DNA from: Caldilineaceae bacterium
GTDB lineage: Bacteria > Chloroflexota > Anaerolineae > Caldilineales > Caldilineaceae
Assembly (NCBI GenBank): GCA_020846635.1
Contig: JADLDO010000061.1
Location: 1-41,381, forward strand
Direction of reading: 5' to 3'
DNA length: 41,381 bases
Shown here in pieces: positions 17,276-25,368 of this stretch. Position 1 is the first letter of the stretch. Every line of letters begins with the position of its first letter. The translations under genes were made by a program, and so were the position numbers. Under the pieces are notes generated by a model. The model was given only the letters and a program-made list of their open reading frames with translations, ran no database searches and was not told the DNA's origin.

Positions 17276-18904
17276 ATGAGCCAACAGCAAGCGTCCTCCG
17301 GTGACACGGAGCAACCCGAAGTCGCGTCGGCGGTAGATGCCGAAATGATCCAGGTTGCGGGGCGAGTGGTCGGGTTGGATTTTACGGCGTCTGAGGCGGA
17401 GTTGATGACCTATGCCGTCAACCTCAATTACGCGAACTATGAAACGGTGCGCGAGTTGGAATTGGGTAACGCTGCGCAGCCGGCGTTTCATTTTGATCCA
17501 CGGCTGCCAGGCCAACAAGGGCCTCGTGCGCTGCCCCTGCGTAACTCGGAAACGCTGCGCGTGACGCGACCGGATCGCTTGGAGGAACTGGCCTTTTATC
17601 CTGTGGTGGCGCTGGCAGAATTGGTGCGTACGCGCCAGGTCAGCGCGTGTGAATTGACGGAGATGTATCTATCACGTCTCAAGAATTATGGGCCACAGTT
17701 GGCCTGTGTCGCGACGTTGACCGAGGAGTTGGCGCGGCGGCAGGCCGCGCAAGCGGATGCCGAGATTGCCGCGGGCCATTACCGCGGGCCGCTGCATGGC
17801 ATCCCCTATGGGCTCAAAGACCTCTTTGCCACGCGTGACTATCCCACCAGTTGGGGCGCACCCCCCTATCGTGGACAGATGCTTGAGATGGATGCGACCG
17901 TGGTGGAGCGGCTGGCCGATGCGGGTGCGATCCTGGTGGCAAAGTTGAGCATGGGCAGCTTGGCCTGGGATGATGTTTGGTATGGGGGCAAGACGAAAAA
18001 CCCCTGGGATTTGACAAAGGGCTCCAGCGGTTCTTCTGCCGGTTCGGGGGCGGCGACAGCAGCAGGGCTGGTGGCTTTTGCCATCGGCACAGAGACCAAT
18101 GGCTCGATTATTTCGCCTTCGCGTGCCTGTGGCGTGACAGGGCTGCGGCCTACCTTTGGACGAATCAGCCGCCACGGGGCGATGACCCTGAGTTGGACCC
18201 TGGATAAAGTTGGCCCGATGTGCAGGACAGTGGGGGACTGCGCCCTGGTCTTTGATGCCATTCGCGGGACGGATCGGCATGACAGTGCTGTGGTGGATGT
18301 GCCCTTTGCCTGGGAACCGGCTGTTGACCTTTCAAAGTTTCGCATTGGCTATTTGGCAAACGAGTTTGAGACAGACGGCCCATCGCAGGCACTCAACAAG
18401 GAGACATTGGCCGTTCTGGCCGCGTCCGGGGCCGAGCTGGTGCCGCTGCAACTACCCGCGTTTCCCTTGAATGCGCTGGAAATGATCCTCTATGTGGAAG
18501 CCGCCGCAGCATTTGATGAATTGACGCGCAGCAACAGAGACGATCTTCTGATCCGCCAAGGGGAGAAATATTGGGCTAACCAGTTTCGTGTGGCGCGCCT
18601 CGTGCCTGCGGTGGAATATATCCAGGTGCAACGGCTGCGGCGGCAGTTGATCGAGGCAATGGTGATGACGATGGCTCAAGTTGATCTGTATGTTGCACCG
18701 GCTGAAGGCGACAATGTTTGGGTGACGAATTTGAGCGGTCATCCGGTGGTGACGCTGCTCAATGGTTTCCGCGGGGATGGGCTGCCCTCATCCGTCAGCT
18801 TTGTCGGCCAGCTAGACGATGAGGCACGCCTGTTGGCAGTGACAAAGGCATATCAGCAGGAGACCGAATTCCACACGAGTGTGCCGCCGCTGTTTGCGCC
18901 CTGA
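17276..18904 (+). CDS. Amidase signature family hydrolase
   Basis: A 542-residue amidase. The Ser-cisSer-Lys triad of the family is visible: Lys in HGIPYGLKDLFA, the cis-Ser region in KGSSGSSAGSGAATAAG, and the nucleophilic Ser in GTETNGSIISPS. The conserved GVTGLRPTFGRISRHG follows. The first about 110 residues are an extra N-terminal extension (including LDFTASEAELMTYAVN) often seen in Asp-tRNA/Glu-tRNA amidotransferase-A-like stand-alone amidases. No GatB or GatC is adjacent, so it is more likely a free amidase than GatA. The ATG at 17276 has AGGAG just upstream; the earlier in-frame start at 17183 precedes a possible -10 (TACAAT, 17200-17205). The substrate is unknown. Confidence 0.86.
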   Translation: MSQQQASSGDTEQPEVASAVDAEMIQVAGRVVGLDFTASEAELMTYAVNLNYANYETVRELELGNAAQPAFHFDPRLPGQQGPRALPLRNSETLRVTRPDRLEELAFYPVVALAELVRTRQVSACELTEMYLSRLKNYGPQLACVATLTEELARRQAAQADAEIAAGHYRGPLHGIPYGLKDLFATRDYPTSWGAPPYRGQMLEMDATVVERLADAGAILVAKLSMGSLAWDDVWYGGKTKNPWDLTKGSSGSSAGSGAATAAGLVAFAIGTETNGSIISPSRACGVTGLRPTFGRISRHGAMTLSWTLDKVGPMCRTVGDCALVFDAIRGTDRHDSAVVDVPFAWEPAVDLSKFRIGYLANEFETDGPSQALNKETLAVLAASGAELVPLQLPAFPLNALEMILYVEAAAAFDELTRSNRDDLLIRQGEKYWANQFRVARLVPAVEYIQVQRLRRQLIEAMVMTMAQVDLYVAPAEGDNVWVTNLSGHPVVTLLNGFRGDGLPSSVSFVGQLDDEARLLAVTKAYQQETEFHTSVPPLFAP

Positions 18905-18939
18905 GCTTGTCTTTGCTGAGTATAGAATTCAGCAACTGT

Positions 18940-18968
18940 TTGGCATGCGTTATGAATCGGGCTATAAT
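18940..18968 (+). promoter_or_regulatory. Strong sigma-70-type promoter of the class-IV aminotransferase
   Basis: TTGGCA (18940-18945), exactly 17 nt, then TATAAT (18963-18968). The boxes match 5/6 and 6/6 consensus positions. The predicted leader to the ATG at 19044 is about 70 nt. Confidence 0.8.
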
Positions 18969-19043
18969 CGGCTGAGAGGGGGGCTGCTTTGTCATGCCGC
19001 CAAGCGACGTTTGGTTCTTATAGAATAGGCAAGAGGTGTAGCG

Positions 19044-19895
19044 ATGAGTGAGATCACCTATTATGTGAACGGCGCATTTTTGCCCGCGACGCAGGCCGCA
19101 TTGCCACTCAACGACCTGGGAATTGTACGGGGTTATGGTATTTTTGATTTGTTGCGGACGTATGGCAAGACGCCATTCCGGCTGCGCGATCATATCAGGC
19201 GCCTGGAAAGCTCTGCCAGCCAAATCGGTCTGGGGCTGCCGTGGAGTACGGAAGAATTAGAAGATGTCGTATTGCGAACCTATGCAGCCAACGACATTGC
19301 TGATGCTTCGATCCGGATTGTGGTGACGGGCGGGCCATCTGATAATTACATGACGCCCCAGGGCAATCCTTCGCTGGTCGTGATGGTGCATCCAATCACG
19401 ACCTATCCTGCCCACTATTATGTAGAAGGCAGCAAGGCGACGAGCACGTTGGTTCCACGTACGATGCCAACGGTCAAGAGTCTGAATTATATCGGCGCAA
19501 TCGTGGCGATGAAAGATGCGAGCAAGGCAGGCGCGGTTGAAGCGATTTATCTGGATGACCAGGACCGGCTGACCGAAGGCACACGCGCCAACCTCTTTGT
19601 CGTGCGTGGCAATCTGCTCATCACGCCGCGCGAGGGGGTATTGAAGGGGATTACACGCCAGGTTGTGTTAGAAGTGGCGGAGGGGCAGCTTGAGATTGTG
19701 GAAGGCCCTATCCACTATCATGATCTGGGGGTGCTGGACGAAGCTTTCCTGACCAGCACCACAAAGGAGCTATTGCCGGTGGTGCAGATTGACGAGCATG
19801 TGATTGGCAGCGGCAAACCTGGGCCAATCACCAAGCGACTTTCTGACCGCTTCCGCGCGTATGTGCAATCCGTTACTACGCCAATTACGGCTTGA
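19044..19895 (+). CDS. Class-IV PLP aminotransferase (branched-chain / D-amino-acid transaminase type)
   Basis: A 283-residue fold-type IV transaminase. Markers are YYVNGAFLPATQA at the N-terminus, GIVRGYGIFDLLRTYG (small/large domain region), the PLP lysine in PTVKSLNYIGAI, the glutamate in LTEGTRANLFVV, and GVLKGITRQVVLEVA. The motif set suits IlvE-type branched-chain aminotransferase, D-alanine transaminase or aminodeoxychorismate lyase; I cannot separate these confidently. The ATG is preceded by AGAGGTG. It has its own strong promoter and a terminator, so it is a single-gene unit between the amidase and the convergent DUF362 operon. Confidence 0.86.
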   Translation: MSEITYYVNGAFLPATQAALPLNDLGIVRGYGIFDLLRTYGKTPFRLRDHIRRLESSASQIGLGLPWSTEELEDVVLRTYAANDIADASIRIVVTGGPSDNYMTPQGNPSLVVMVHPITTYPAHYYVEGSKATSTLVPRTMPTVKSLNYIGAIVAMKDASKAGAVEAIYLDDQDRLTEGTRANLFVVRGNLLITPREGVLKGITRQVVLEVAEGQLEIVEGPIHYHDLGVLDEAFLTSTTKELLPVVQIDEHVIGSGKPGPITKRLSDRFRAYVQSVTTPITA

Positions 19896-19943
19896 TCCGT
19901 ACCAGAGACGCACTGCGCGGCAAAGTACGCTTCTCGACATATA

Positions 19944-19977
19944 ACCCTCCTGGAAGCTTCGGAGCTTCCAGGAGGGT
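19944..19977. repeat. Dispersed hairpin element, variant copy
   Basis: Perfect 15-bp arms ACCCTCCTGGAAGCT (19944-19958) and AGCTTCCAGGAGGGT (19963-19977) around a TCGG loop. No T-run follows. The arms differ from the 12208, 30700 and 34738 copies (TCCTGGAAGC instead of TCCCGGAAGC) but keep the same architecture and gene-end location. Confidence 0.85.
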
Positions 19978-19991
19978 GTTCACCAAAAAAG

Positions 19992-20028
19992 GGGGATGAA
20001 TGGCGCGCTGGAAGTGCTATTCATCCCC
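19992..20028. terminator. Bidirectional intrinsic terminator between convergent genes
   Basis: The arms GGGGATGAAT (19992-20001) and ATTCATCCCC (20019-20028) can extend inward with G-C and G-U pairs. A six-A run just before gives a U6 tract for the minus-strand DUF362 operon; TCTTTGTTG follows on the plus side. Confidence 0.85.
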
Positions 20029-20046
20029 TCTTTGTTGCTCTAGCGG

Positions 20047-21306
20047 CTAGGCTTCGACAGGAATTTTGGCGGCGCGGGCTTGTTTGAGCGCGGTTTCATA
20101 AACCTCGTAGTGTTCCCCTTCGGCTTCGTCGGGATCGACGAGCTTGAGCCACATCGCCTCGTCGGGACGGTCTCCAGCGAGAACGCGGCGGCTGCCCTTG
20201 AGGTCGCTGACAGGGTCGTGCCAGCGCACTTCGCCTGCTTGCAGCAAGATGTATTCACCAGCATATTTGTCCACATACTTGCGCTGGTTGTCTTGGTAAT
20301 GAAGCGCCTGCTCGGCGGTCGTGCGCCGCCAACTGACAACCGTGGACATGGAATCGGTCAGTGCAGCGTAAAATTGGCCGATGGGACGCTGCACCTCCGA
20401 TTGGAAGTCGATTTCATCCAAGTTAACTGTGCCAAAACCCTGTTCGGCAGCGACGAGGAGCGAGTTGCGGTCGCGGTGATAGGGCGGGGTGAGCCAGTCA
20501 CTTTGGGGGTCATGCCCCATGAGGTAGCCACCACAGGCATCGGTTGCAATGGTATGGTCGCCCGCAATCAAGGTATTGGGGGTCTGGGTGGGGCTTTCGT
20601 CGCGGCCATTGCCCCATTCGCGGCCCGCTTGGCCGATGAGCGCGTCCACAATGTTGAGCGCGGGGTTAAAGATACGTCCGAGGTCTGCCAGCATATAGGG
20701 CATACGCACAAGGTGGTGATAGTAGGTGCGTGTATGACCCTCCGGCTCACCAGGCATCAGCCCGAAAAGGTTCTTGAGCGTCAACGTAATGCCCATAAAG
20801 GCATGGTTTTTAATCTTCGAGACGGAGATGAACTCATCGACATCGACCGCGCTTTCGGGCAGGAGGTATTGGCGGAACATTTGCCCGCCACCGGGCACGC
20901 TGACCGTACGATAGGGGGGCTTCGTGCCGTCTACGTGGGTGACACCGAATTCGCGCAGAAGGGGCAGCACAGTGCCGGTGACCTGCGGATCGGTGCCTTC
21001 ATACATGGCGTAGAAGCTGACATCGGTGTGGATGATCTCGGCATTGGTGCGCTCGCGCAGGAGGCGCAGCACAGCGCGCGCGACTTTGGCGCTGACCAAC
21101 TGTTGCAGTTGCCCGTGGGCAAAGACCCAGCGATCTACCGGCTTGTCCTGGTTGAATTTGATGCCGATGCGCTTGGCTTTGGCAAGCTTGGCCCAGGCTT
21201 CGGTCAGTGGATCGGTGGCGCGTTTGAGGGCTTCGTAGACCTCTTCGTCACTAGCGCGGTGGTCGCAATGGACGGCACGCACCTTGTACTGTTTGTCGGT
21301 TGACAT
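20047..21306 (-). CDS. DUF362-family protein
   Basis: A 419-residue soluble protein of the DUF362 family, whose general function is not established. Family features are the early KRIGIKFNQD strand, EIIHTDVSFYAMYEGTD, the core ISVSKIKNHAFMGITLTLKN with LFGLMPGEPEGH, and the C-terminal NTLIAGDHTIATDACGGYLMG. The ferredoxin-type Cys clusters carried by some members are absent. The ATG has AAGGAG at 8 nt. It lies 50 nt downstream of the permease/prenyltransferase fusion with no terminator between, so it is probably the last gene of that operon. The operon ends at the terminator 19992-20028. Confidence 0.82.
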   Translation of the reverse strand: MSTDKQYKVRAVHCDHRASDEEVYEALKRATDPLTEAWAKLAKAKRIGIKFNQDKPVDRWVFAHGQLQQLVSAKVARAVLRLLRERTNAEIIHTDVSFYAMYEGTDPQVTGTVLPLLREFGVTHVDGTKPPYRTVSVPGGGQMFRQYLLPESAVDVDEFISVSKIKNHAFMGITLTLKNLFGLMPGEPEGHTRTYYHHLVRMPYMLADLGRIFNPALNIVDALIGQAGREWGNGRDESPTQTPNTLIAGDHTIATDACGGYLMGHDPQSDWLTPPYHRDRNSLLVAAEQGFGTVNLDEIDFQSEVQRPIGQFYAALTDSMSTVVSWRRTTAEQALHYQDNQRKYVDKYAGEYILLQAGEVRWHDPVSDLKGSRRVLAGDRPDEAMWLKLVDPDEAEGEHYEVYETALKQARAAKIPVEA

Positions 21307-21356
21307 AAATTTGTCTCCTTGCGGATGGTAAGTTGATCGCGGATGATAGCCTTATT

Positions 21357-23045
21357 TTAGGCGACTTGGGCTGCAATAGCAACGATCACGCCCAAGATCA
21401 TCAGCCAGCCGAAACGTTCATGCAACTTGGCAGTGCCGCGCAGTACCTTGTTGAGCCGCGCCGGTGCGTCGTGGATGGATGCGGATCGAATCAGGGTGAT
21501 GGCGCTGGGGAGGGTTAACAGGGCGAGCAGCACATAGGGGGGCGCAATCCGCAGCAGCACCAACACGACGAGCAGGAGGTAGCTCCCTCCCACTAAGATC
21601 GTATACTCCCAACGGCTGGCTTGGCGACCCAGAATGTTGGCGAGGGTGCGTTTATTGTTGGCGCGGTCTGTCTCCAGGTCGCGCATGTTGTTGGCGTGGA
21701 GATGTGCAGCCACGAGCAACCCCACGGGCGCAGCCATCCAAATGACGGCGGGAGAGATGGTTTGGGTCAGGACAAAGTAGCTGCCCAGGACGATGACCGG
21801 CCCCATAAAGAGAAAGACCACAATTTCACCCAGGCCGGTATAGGCAAAAGCCGCCGGGCCAGCGGTATAAAACCAGCCTGCCAAGACGCTGAAGATGCCC
21901 AAGTAGAGAATAAAAAGACCGCGGGTGGCAACCAGGTAGAGACCTAGACCGGAGCCCAGCGCAAAACAGAAGATGGCCCCCCAAAAGACCTGCTGGAGCG
22001 TCAGCATGCCATCCTTGAGCGCGCGGTTTGGCCCCAACGTCTCCTGTGTATCTGCGCCCTTTTTGTAGTCGTAATAGTCGTTGATGAGGTTCGTACCGGC
22101 GTGAATCGACACGGAGCCGATCAGGGTCACGGCAAAGAGCCACCAGTTCCACGCGCCATCATAGGCAGCCAAAACACCCCCTAAGACGACGGGGGTAACG
22201 CTGGCGGTAAAACTGAGCGGACGCAGGGCCAGCCACCATGTGCGGACGAAACGACGCAGCCTGGGTTCGTCTTCAAGGCGGCGGACGCGGCGATTGCTGG
22301 GGACGACGCGCCAGGGGAGGAGCTGCCGTTCTAGCTCTAGCATAAAGGTGTTAAAGACCCAGCCAATCACCGCTACCACGATCAGCCCTGCAAAGATCGT
22401 GGCGATGTCATAAAGCTGGTAGCTTTGCCAGATGAGCGCGCCAATGCCGCCCTGGGGCAGCAGCAATTCTGTACCGACAATCACCGTCAGCGCAAAGCCC
22501 AACCCCAGATTGATCCCGGTCAAAATGCTGGGCAGTGCGGCGGGGAGCGCCACGCTCCTGACCAAGTCCCAGCCGCGTGCGCCGTTGTTGCGCGCAATGT
22601 CGAAATAACGTTCTTCCACATTCATCACGCCCGCCATTGTGTTGATGACGACGAGGAAGAAGACAGAGATAACGACAATGGCATATTTGCTGGCTTCACC
22701 AATGCCAAACAAGATCACAACCATTGGCACAAGGGCGATCTTGGGGACGGGGTAGAGTGAGGAGATCAAGGGCGACAAGATGATGCGCGTGGTGCGGCTC
22801 ATGCCCATGACCAGGCCGATCAGCACACCGGGGATCGTCGCCAGCAGAAAGCCGACGGTCATGCGCCGCAGTGTGACGACGGTGGCAGTGACCAATGTGC
22901 CGTCGCGCAGCAGTTCTACCAGGCGCACGAATACTTCACTGGGTGCCGGGAAAAAACGCCGATCCAGCAGACTCGTTGCGACCAATAGCTCCCAAATGAC
23001 CAAAAGCGCCAGGGGCGAGATGAAGTAGAGCAGACGATTTTTCAT
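21357..23045 (-). CDS. In-frame fusion: ABC transporter permease (SsuC/TauC type) plus MenA-type UbiA prenyltransferase
   Basis: A 562-residue membrane protein with two complete parts. Residues 1-246 are a taurine/nitrate/sulfonate-type ABC permease with about six membrane segments and the EAA loop ARNNGARGWDLVRSVALPAA (151-170) that contacts the ATPase. Residues about 247-268 are a charged linker. Residues about 269-562 are a UbiA-superfamily prenyltransferase closest to MenA (1,4-dihydroxy-2-naphthoate prenyltransferase): TWWLALRPLSFTASVTPVVL, first Asp motif NDYYDYKKGAD (322-332) and second Asp motif NNMRDLETDRANNKRTL (452-468). Both Asp motifs are intact, so activity is expected. It follows the ATPase gene by 25 nt. 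I see no frame disruption at the junction (22244-22307). The cargo is unknown. Confidence 0.9.
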   Translation of the reverse strand: MKNRLLYFISPLALLVIWELLVATSLLDRRFFPAPSEVFVRLVELLRDGTLVTATVVTLRRMTVGFLLATIPGVLIGLVMGMSRTTRIILSPLISSLYPVPKIALVPMVVILFGIGEASKYAIVVISVFFLVVINTMAGVMNVEERYFDIARNNGARGWDLVRSVALPAALPSILTGINLGLGFALTVIVGTELLLPQGGIGALIWQSYQLYDIATIFAGLIVVAVIGWVFNTFMLELERQLLPWRVVPSNRRVRRLEDEPRLRRFVRTWWLALRPLSFTASVTPVVLGGVLAAYDGAWNWWLFAVTLIGSVSIHAGTNLINDYYDYKKGADTQETLGPNRALKDGMLTLQQVFWGAIFCFALGSGLGLYLVATRGLFILYLGIFSVLAGWFYTAGPAAFAYTGLGEIVVFLFMGPVIVLGSYFVLTQTISPAVIWMAAPVGLLVAAHLHANNMRDLETDRANNKRTLANILGRQASRWEYTILVGGSYLLLVVLVLLRIAPPYVLLALLTLPSAITLIRSASIHDAPARLNKVLRGTAKLHERFGWLMILGVIVAIAAQVA

Positions 23046-23070
23046 GATGTGTGCTTATGGATGGCGTGCA

Positions 23071-23868
23071 TCAGCGAGTCTCGGCGGCACGCGCGGCGTC
23101 CACTTCGTCGCGCAGTGCCTCCCAGATGGTATAGGTCAATTCCCCAAAGAGCGGATCACGCTTTAATTCATAGGTTTGCCTGGGGCGCGCAAAGGGAATT
23201 GGGATTGTCGCTTTGATCTGCCCTGGAACAGAACTCATCACCAGTACGCGGTCGGCAAGGACGATGGCTTCGTCAATCGAGTGCGTGACAAAGAGAATGG
23301 TTTTGCGCCGGCTGCCGTCGCTTGTCTGCTCCCAGATTTGCAGCAGTTCGTCTTGGAGCAGGATGCGGTTTTGGGCATCGAGCGCGCCAAAAGGCTCATC
23401 CATCAACAGCACTTGGGGATCATTGGCAAAGGCACGCGCCAGCGCGACCCGCTGGCGCATCCCGCCCGAAAGCTGGTAGGGATAGGCTTCACTAAAGCCC
23501 GCCAAGCCCACAATTTGCAACATGCGTGCCACCACCTGTTCGCGGCTGCGATAGCCAACGCCGCGCATACGCAAGCCATACTCGACGTTCTCATGCACCG
23601 TGAGCCAGGGGAAGGTCGAATCACCCTGAAAGACCATGCTGTTGACCGGGCGACTGCTGCTTTCGTCGGCGTGGATTTCGAGCGTGCCTTCGGAGGGCCG
23701 ATCCAGCCCTGCCAGAATACGCAGCAGTGTACTCTTGCCACAGCCGCTTGGCCCAACGATACAGACAAACTCACCGTCTTCAACGTGCATATCAACCGGC
23801 CCCATCGCGTGGAACTCGCGATTGTCGGGGCCGATAAAGGTTTTGGTGAGTTGATGGGTCTGGATCAT
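23071..23868 (-). CDS. ABC transporter ATP-binding protein (nitrate/sulfonate/taurine type)
   Basis: A 265-residue ATPase that powers the fused permease. It has Walker A GPSGCGKST (39-47), the Q-loop in NSMVFQGDS, the signature LSGGMRQRVALARA, Walker B VLLMDEPFGALD and the switch histidine in LFVTHSIDEA. The length and style match SsuB/TauB/NrtD relatives. The chosen ATG at 23868 starts 1 nt after the stop of the binding-protein gene, so translation is probably coupled. An in-frame start at 23934 would overlap that gene by 65 nt and adds no conserved sequence. One open question is whether the fused prenyltransferase half alters how two ATPases pair with two permeases. Confidence 0.92.
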   Translation of the reverse strand: MIQTHQLTKTFIGPDNREFHAMGPVDMHVEDGEFVCIVGPSGCGKSTLLRILAGLDRPSEGTLEIHADESSSRPVNSMVFQGDSTFPWLTVHENVEYGLRMRGVGYRSREQVVARMLQIVGLAGFSEAYPYQLSGGMRQRVALARAFANDPQVLLMDEPFGALDAQNRILLQDELLQIWEQTSDGSRRKTILFVTHSIDEAIVLADRVLVMSSVPGQIKATIPIPFARPRQTYELKRDPLFGELTYTIWEALRDEVDAARAAETR

Positions 23869-23869
23869 G

Positions 23870-24958
23870 CTATTCCCAATCCACGGGGCCGCCCAATTCC
23901 TCGACCGCGGCTTCGGCATAGCTGGTGTTGACAAACTGGCTCATGTCTATGGGCTCCGTAAAACTCAATTGGCCCTCGCTGGCGAAGAAGCGTTGCAACT
24001 CCATCATGTCCTCCAGGGGGACTGCGCCATTGGGATCATGATAGGAACGATTGGCGCGCTCTACAACCTCTGCCGGAACGCCTGTGTATTTTTCGATAAT
24101 GGCGAGGTTCTCCGGGTCATACCAGGCATCACCATTGAGGTCGCGCGCGCCGCGGATATAAGCCTTGACAAAGCCCGCGGCAAGTTCAGGGTTGGCTGTG
24201 GACCACTCTTTGTTATAGTAGATGACCGTGGAGGTAAAGCCATCGATAAAGTCCTGGCTCAAACGGGTGATCAATCCCTGATCTTCCGCCAGCGTTGCCA
24301 GCGGCTCCCCCAAAATGGCGGCGTCCAACGAGCCACTTTCCAGGGCCGGGGGCACATCACGAAAACCGACACCCAACACTTCTACATCGGGAAAATCCAG
24401 GCCACCTTGTTGGAGCGCACGCCAGAGCCAATACTCGGTGGCCGCGCCTTTAGAATTGGTGGAGACCTTCTTGCCTGCGAGGTCGGCTACTGTGGTGAGT
24501 TCGCCGCTATCGTAGCGCGCCTTGCTGACCACTAAGGGGCTGGTCAAGGGGGGGCGCTCTGTGTGCAAGGGCGCGACAATCTCAAACTCGATGCCACGCG
24601 CGACGGCGTTGAGCATCCCCGCGCCGATGCCACCCCCCGCCACATCAAAATTGCCTGCAGAGACTTGGACAACATTATCAGTGCCGCCTTCAACGGGTAG
24701 TAGCTCTACGCGCATCCCTTCTTCCTCAAAATAGCCCTTTTCGACGGCAACAAAGAGGGGGGCATAAATGGTGACAGGCACATGCCCGACCCGTACCAGG
24801 GGTAGCTCTGACGCTGCATCTTGAGGCGTTTCAGCGGGTGTCGCCTCTGCTGCCGGGGCTTCCACCGCAGGAGCCGGTGCCGTGGTTGGAGCCGTGGTCG
24901 GTGTAGTGCATGCTGCCAAGAGTGCCAACATCATGAGTAGAGCTATAAGCCTTTGCAT
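23870..24958 (-). CDS. Lipoprotein substrate-binding protein (NMT1/SsuA-like) of an ABC importer
   Basis: A 362-residue type-II periplasmic-binding-fold lipoprotein. The ATG at 24958 has AGGAG 5 nt upstream and begins a signal peptide with a lipobox (MLALLAAC), followed by a Thr/Pro/Ala linker. The NMT1/SsuA-like domain begins at VRVGHVPVTIYAPLFVAVEKG, with GYFEEEGMRVELLPVEGG and a hinge region DLAGKKVSTNSKGAATEYWL. The open frame extends 17 codons further upstream but without signal-peptide logic. Relatives bind sulfonates, nitrate, taurine, thiamine precursors or aromatic compounds; the ligand cannot be read from this sequence. It is first in the operon with the ATPase, the permease/UbiA fusion and the DUF362 gene. 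Confidence 0.88.
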   Translation of the reverse strand: MQRLIALLMMLALLAACTTPTTAPTTAPAPAVEAPAAEATPAETPQDAASELPLVRVGHVPVTIYAPLFVAVEKGYFEEEGMRVELLPVEGGTDNVVQVSAGNFDVAGGGIGAGMLNAVARGIEFEIVAPLHTERPPLTSPLVVSKARYDSGELTTVADLAGKKVSTNSKGAATEYWLWRALQQGGLDFPDVEVLGVGFRDVPPALESGSLDAAILGEPLATLAEDQGLITRLSQDFIDGFTSTVIYYNKEWSTANPELAAGFVKAYIRGARDLNGDAWYDPENLAIIEKYTGVPAEVVERANRSYHDPNGAVPLEDMMELQRFFASEGQLSFTEPIDMSQFVNTSYAEAAVEELGGPVDWE

Positions 24959-25368
24959 AACATCTCCTGGGGCGATGCCCGTTGTATGGCTGAAGTTATC
25001 GTGTCTCAATTGTATTGGTTCTAAATTTTATTCGTTCTTGTATTGTTCGTAGTCGTGGGTATGGTTAGATGATAGCCGCGGGATGCATGATTGACCGTAA
25101 TTGTTTGTATATTTTCGCACAAACTAAGGCTGTGCAACAAACTCAGAGGTGTAGAGTGGCTCTTCGTTGATCAAGACAGTTCCATCAAGCAAAAAATAGA
25201 GCGTTTGTGATTGCCAGATAGTTTGCATAATAGATCATAGTCATGGGAGAGAGAATTGCCAAATTTGCGAGGGAAACCAAATGACGCGCTTTCCGGCTTC
25301 TCGGCATAGGCTACCTGTGATAGCTTTCCCCTGTGGGACAAAATGAACCGATGTGAAGGAGATTAAAC
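24959..25368. other. Divergent intergenic region with no supported gene
   Basis: About 410 AT-richer nt separate the importer operon (minus) from the winged-helix gene (plus). I found no gene, no recognisable riboswitch and no convincing promoter pair. The best candidate is TTGTGA (25205-25210) with CATAAT (25226-25231) at a short 15-nt spacing. A small inverted repeat GCACA/TGTGC lies near 25115-25135. Confidence 0.45.

Noticed and set aside
20080..21303. A 407-codon open frame on the plus strand opposite the DUF362 gene
   Set aside because: No recognisable family residues, no ribosome-binding site, and the opposite strand carries conserved DUF362 motifs and AAGGAG. It is a shadow of high-GC codon use.
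24959..25368. TPP or other riboswitch ahead of the SsuA/NMT1-type importer
   Set aside because: No TPP-type conserved segments were seen on the minus strand, although thiamine precursors are possible cargo of the family.
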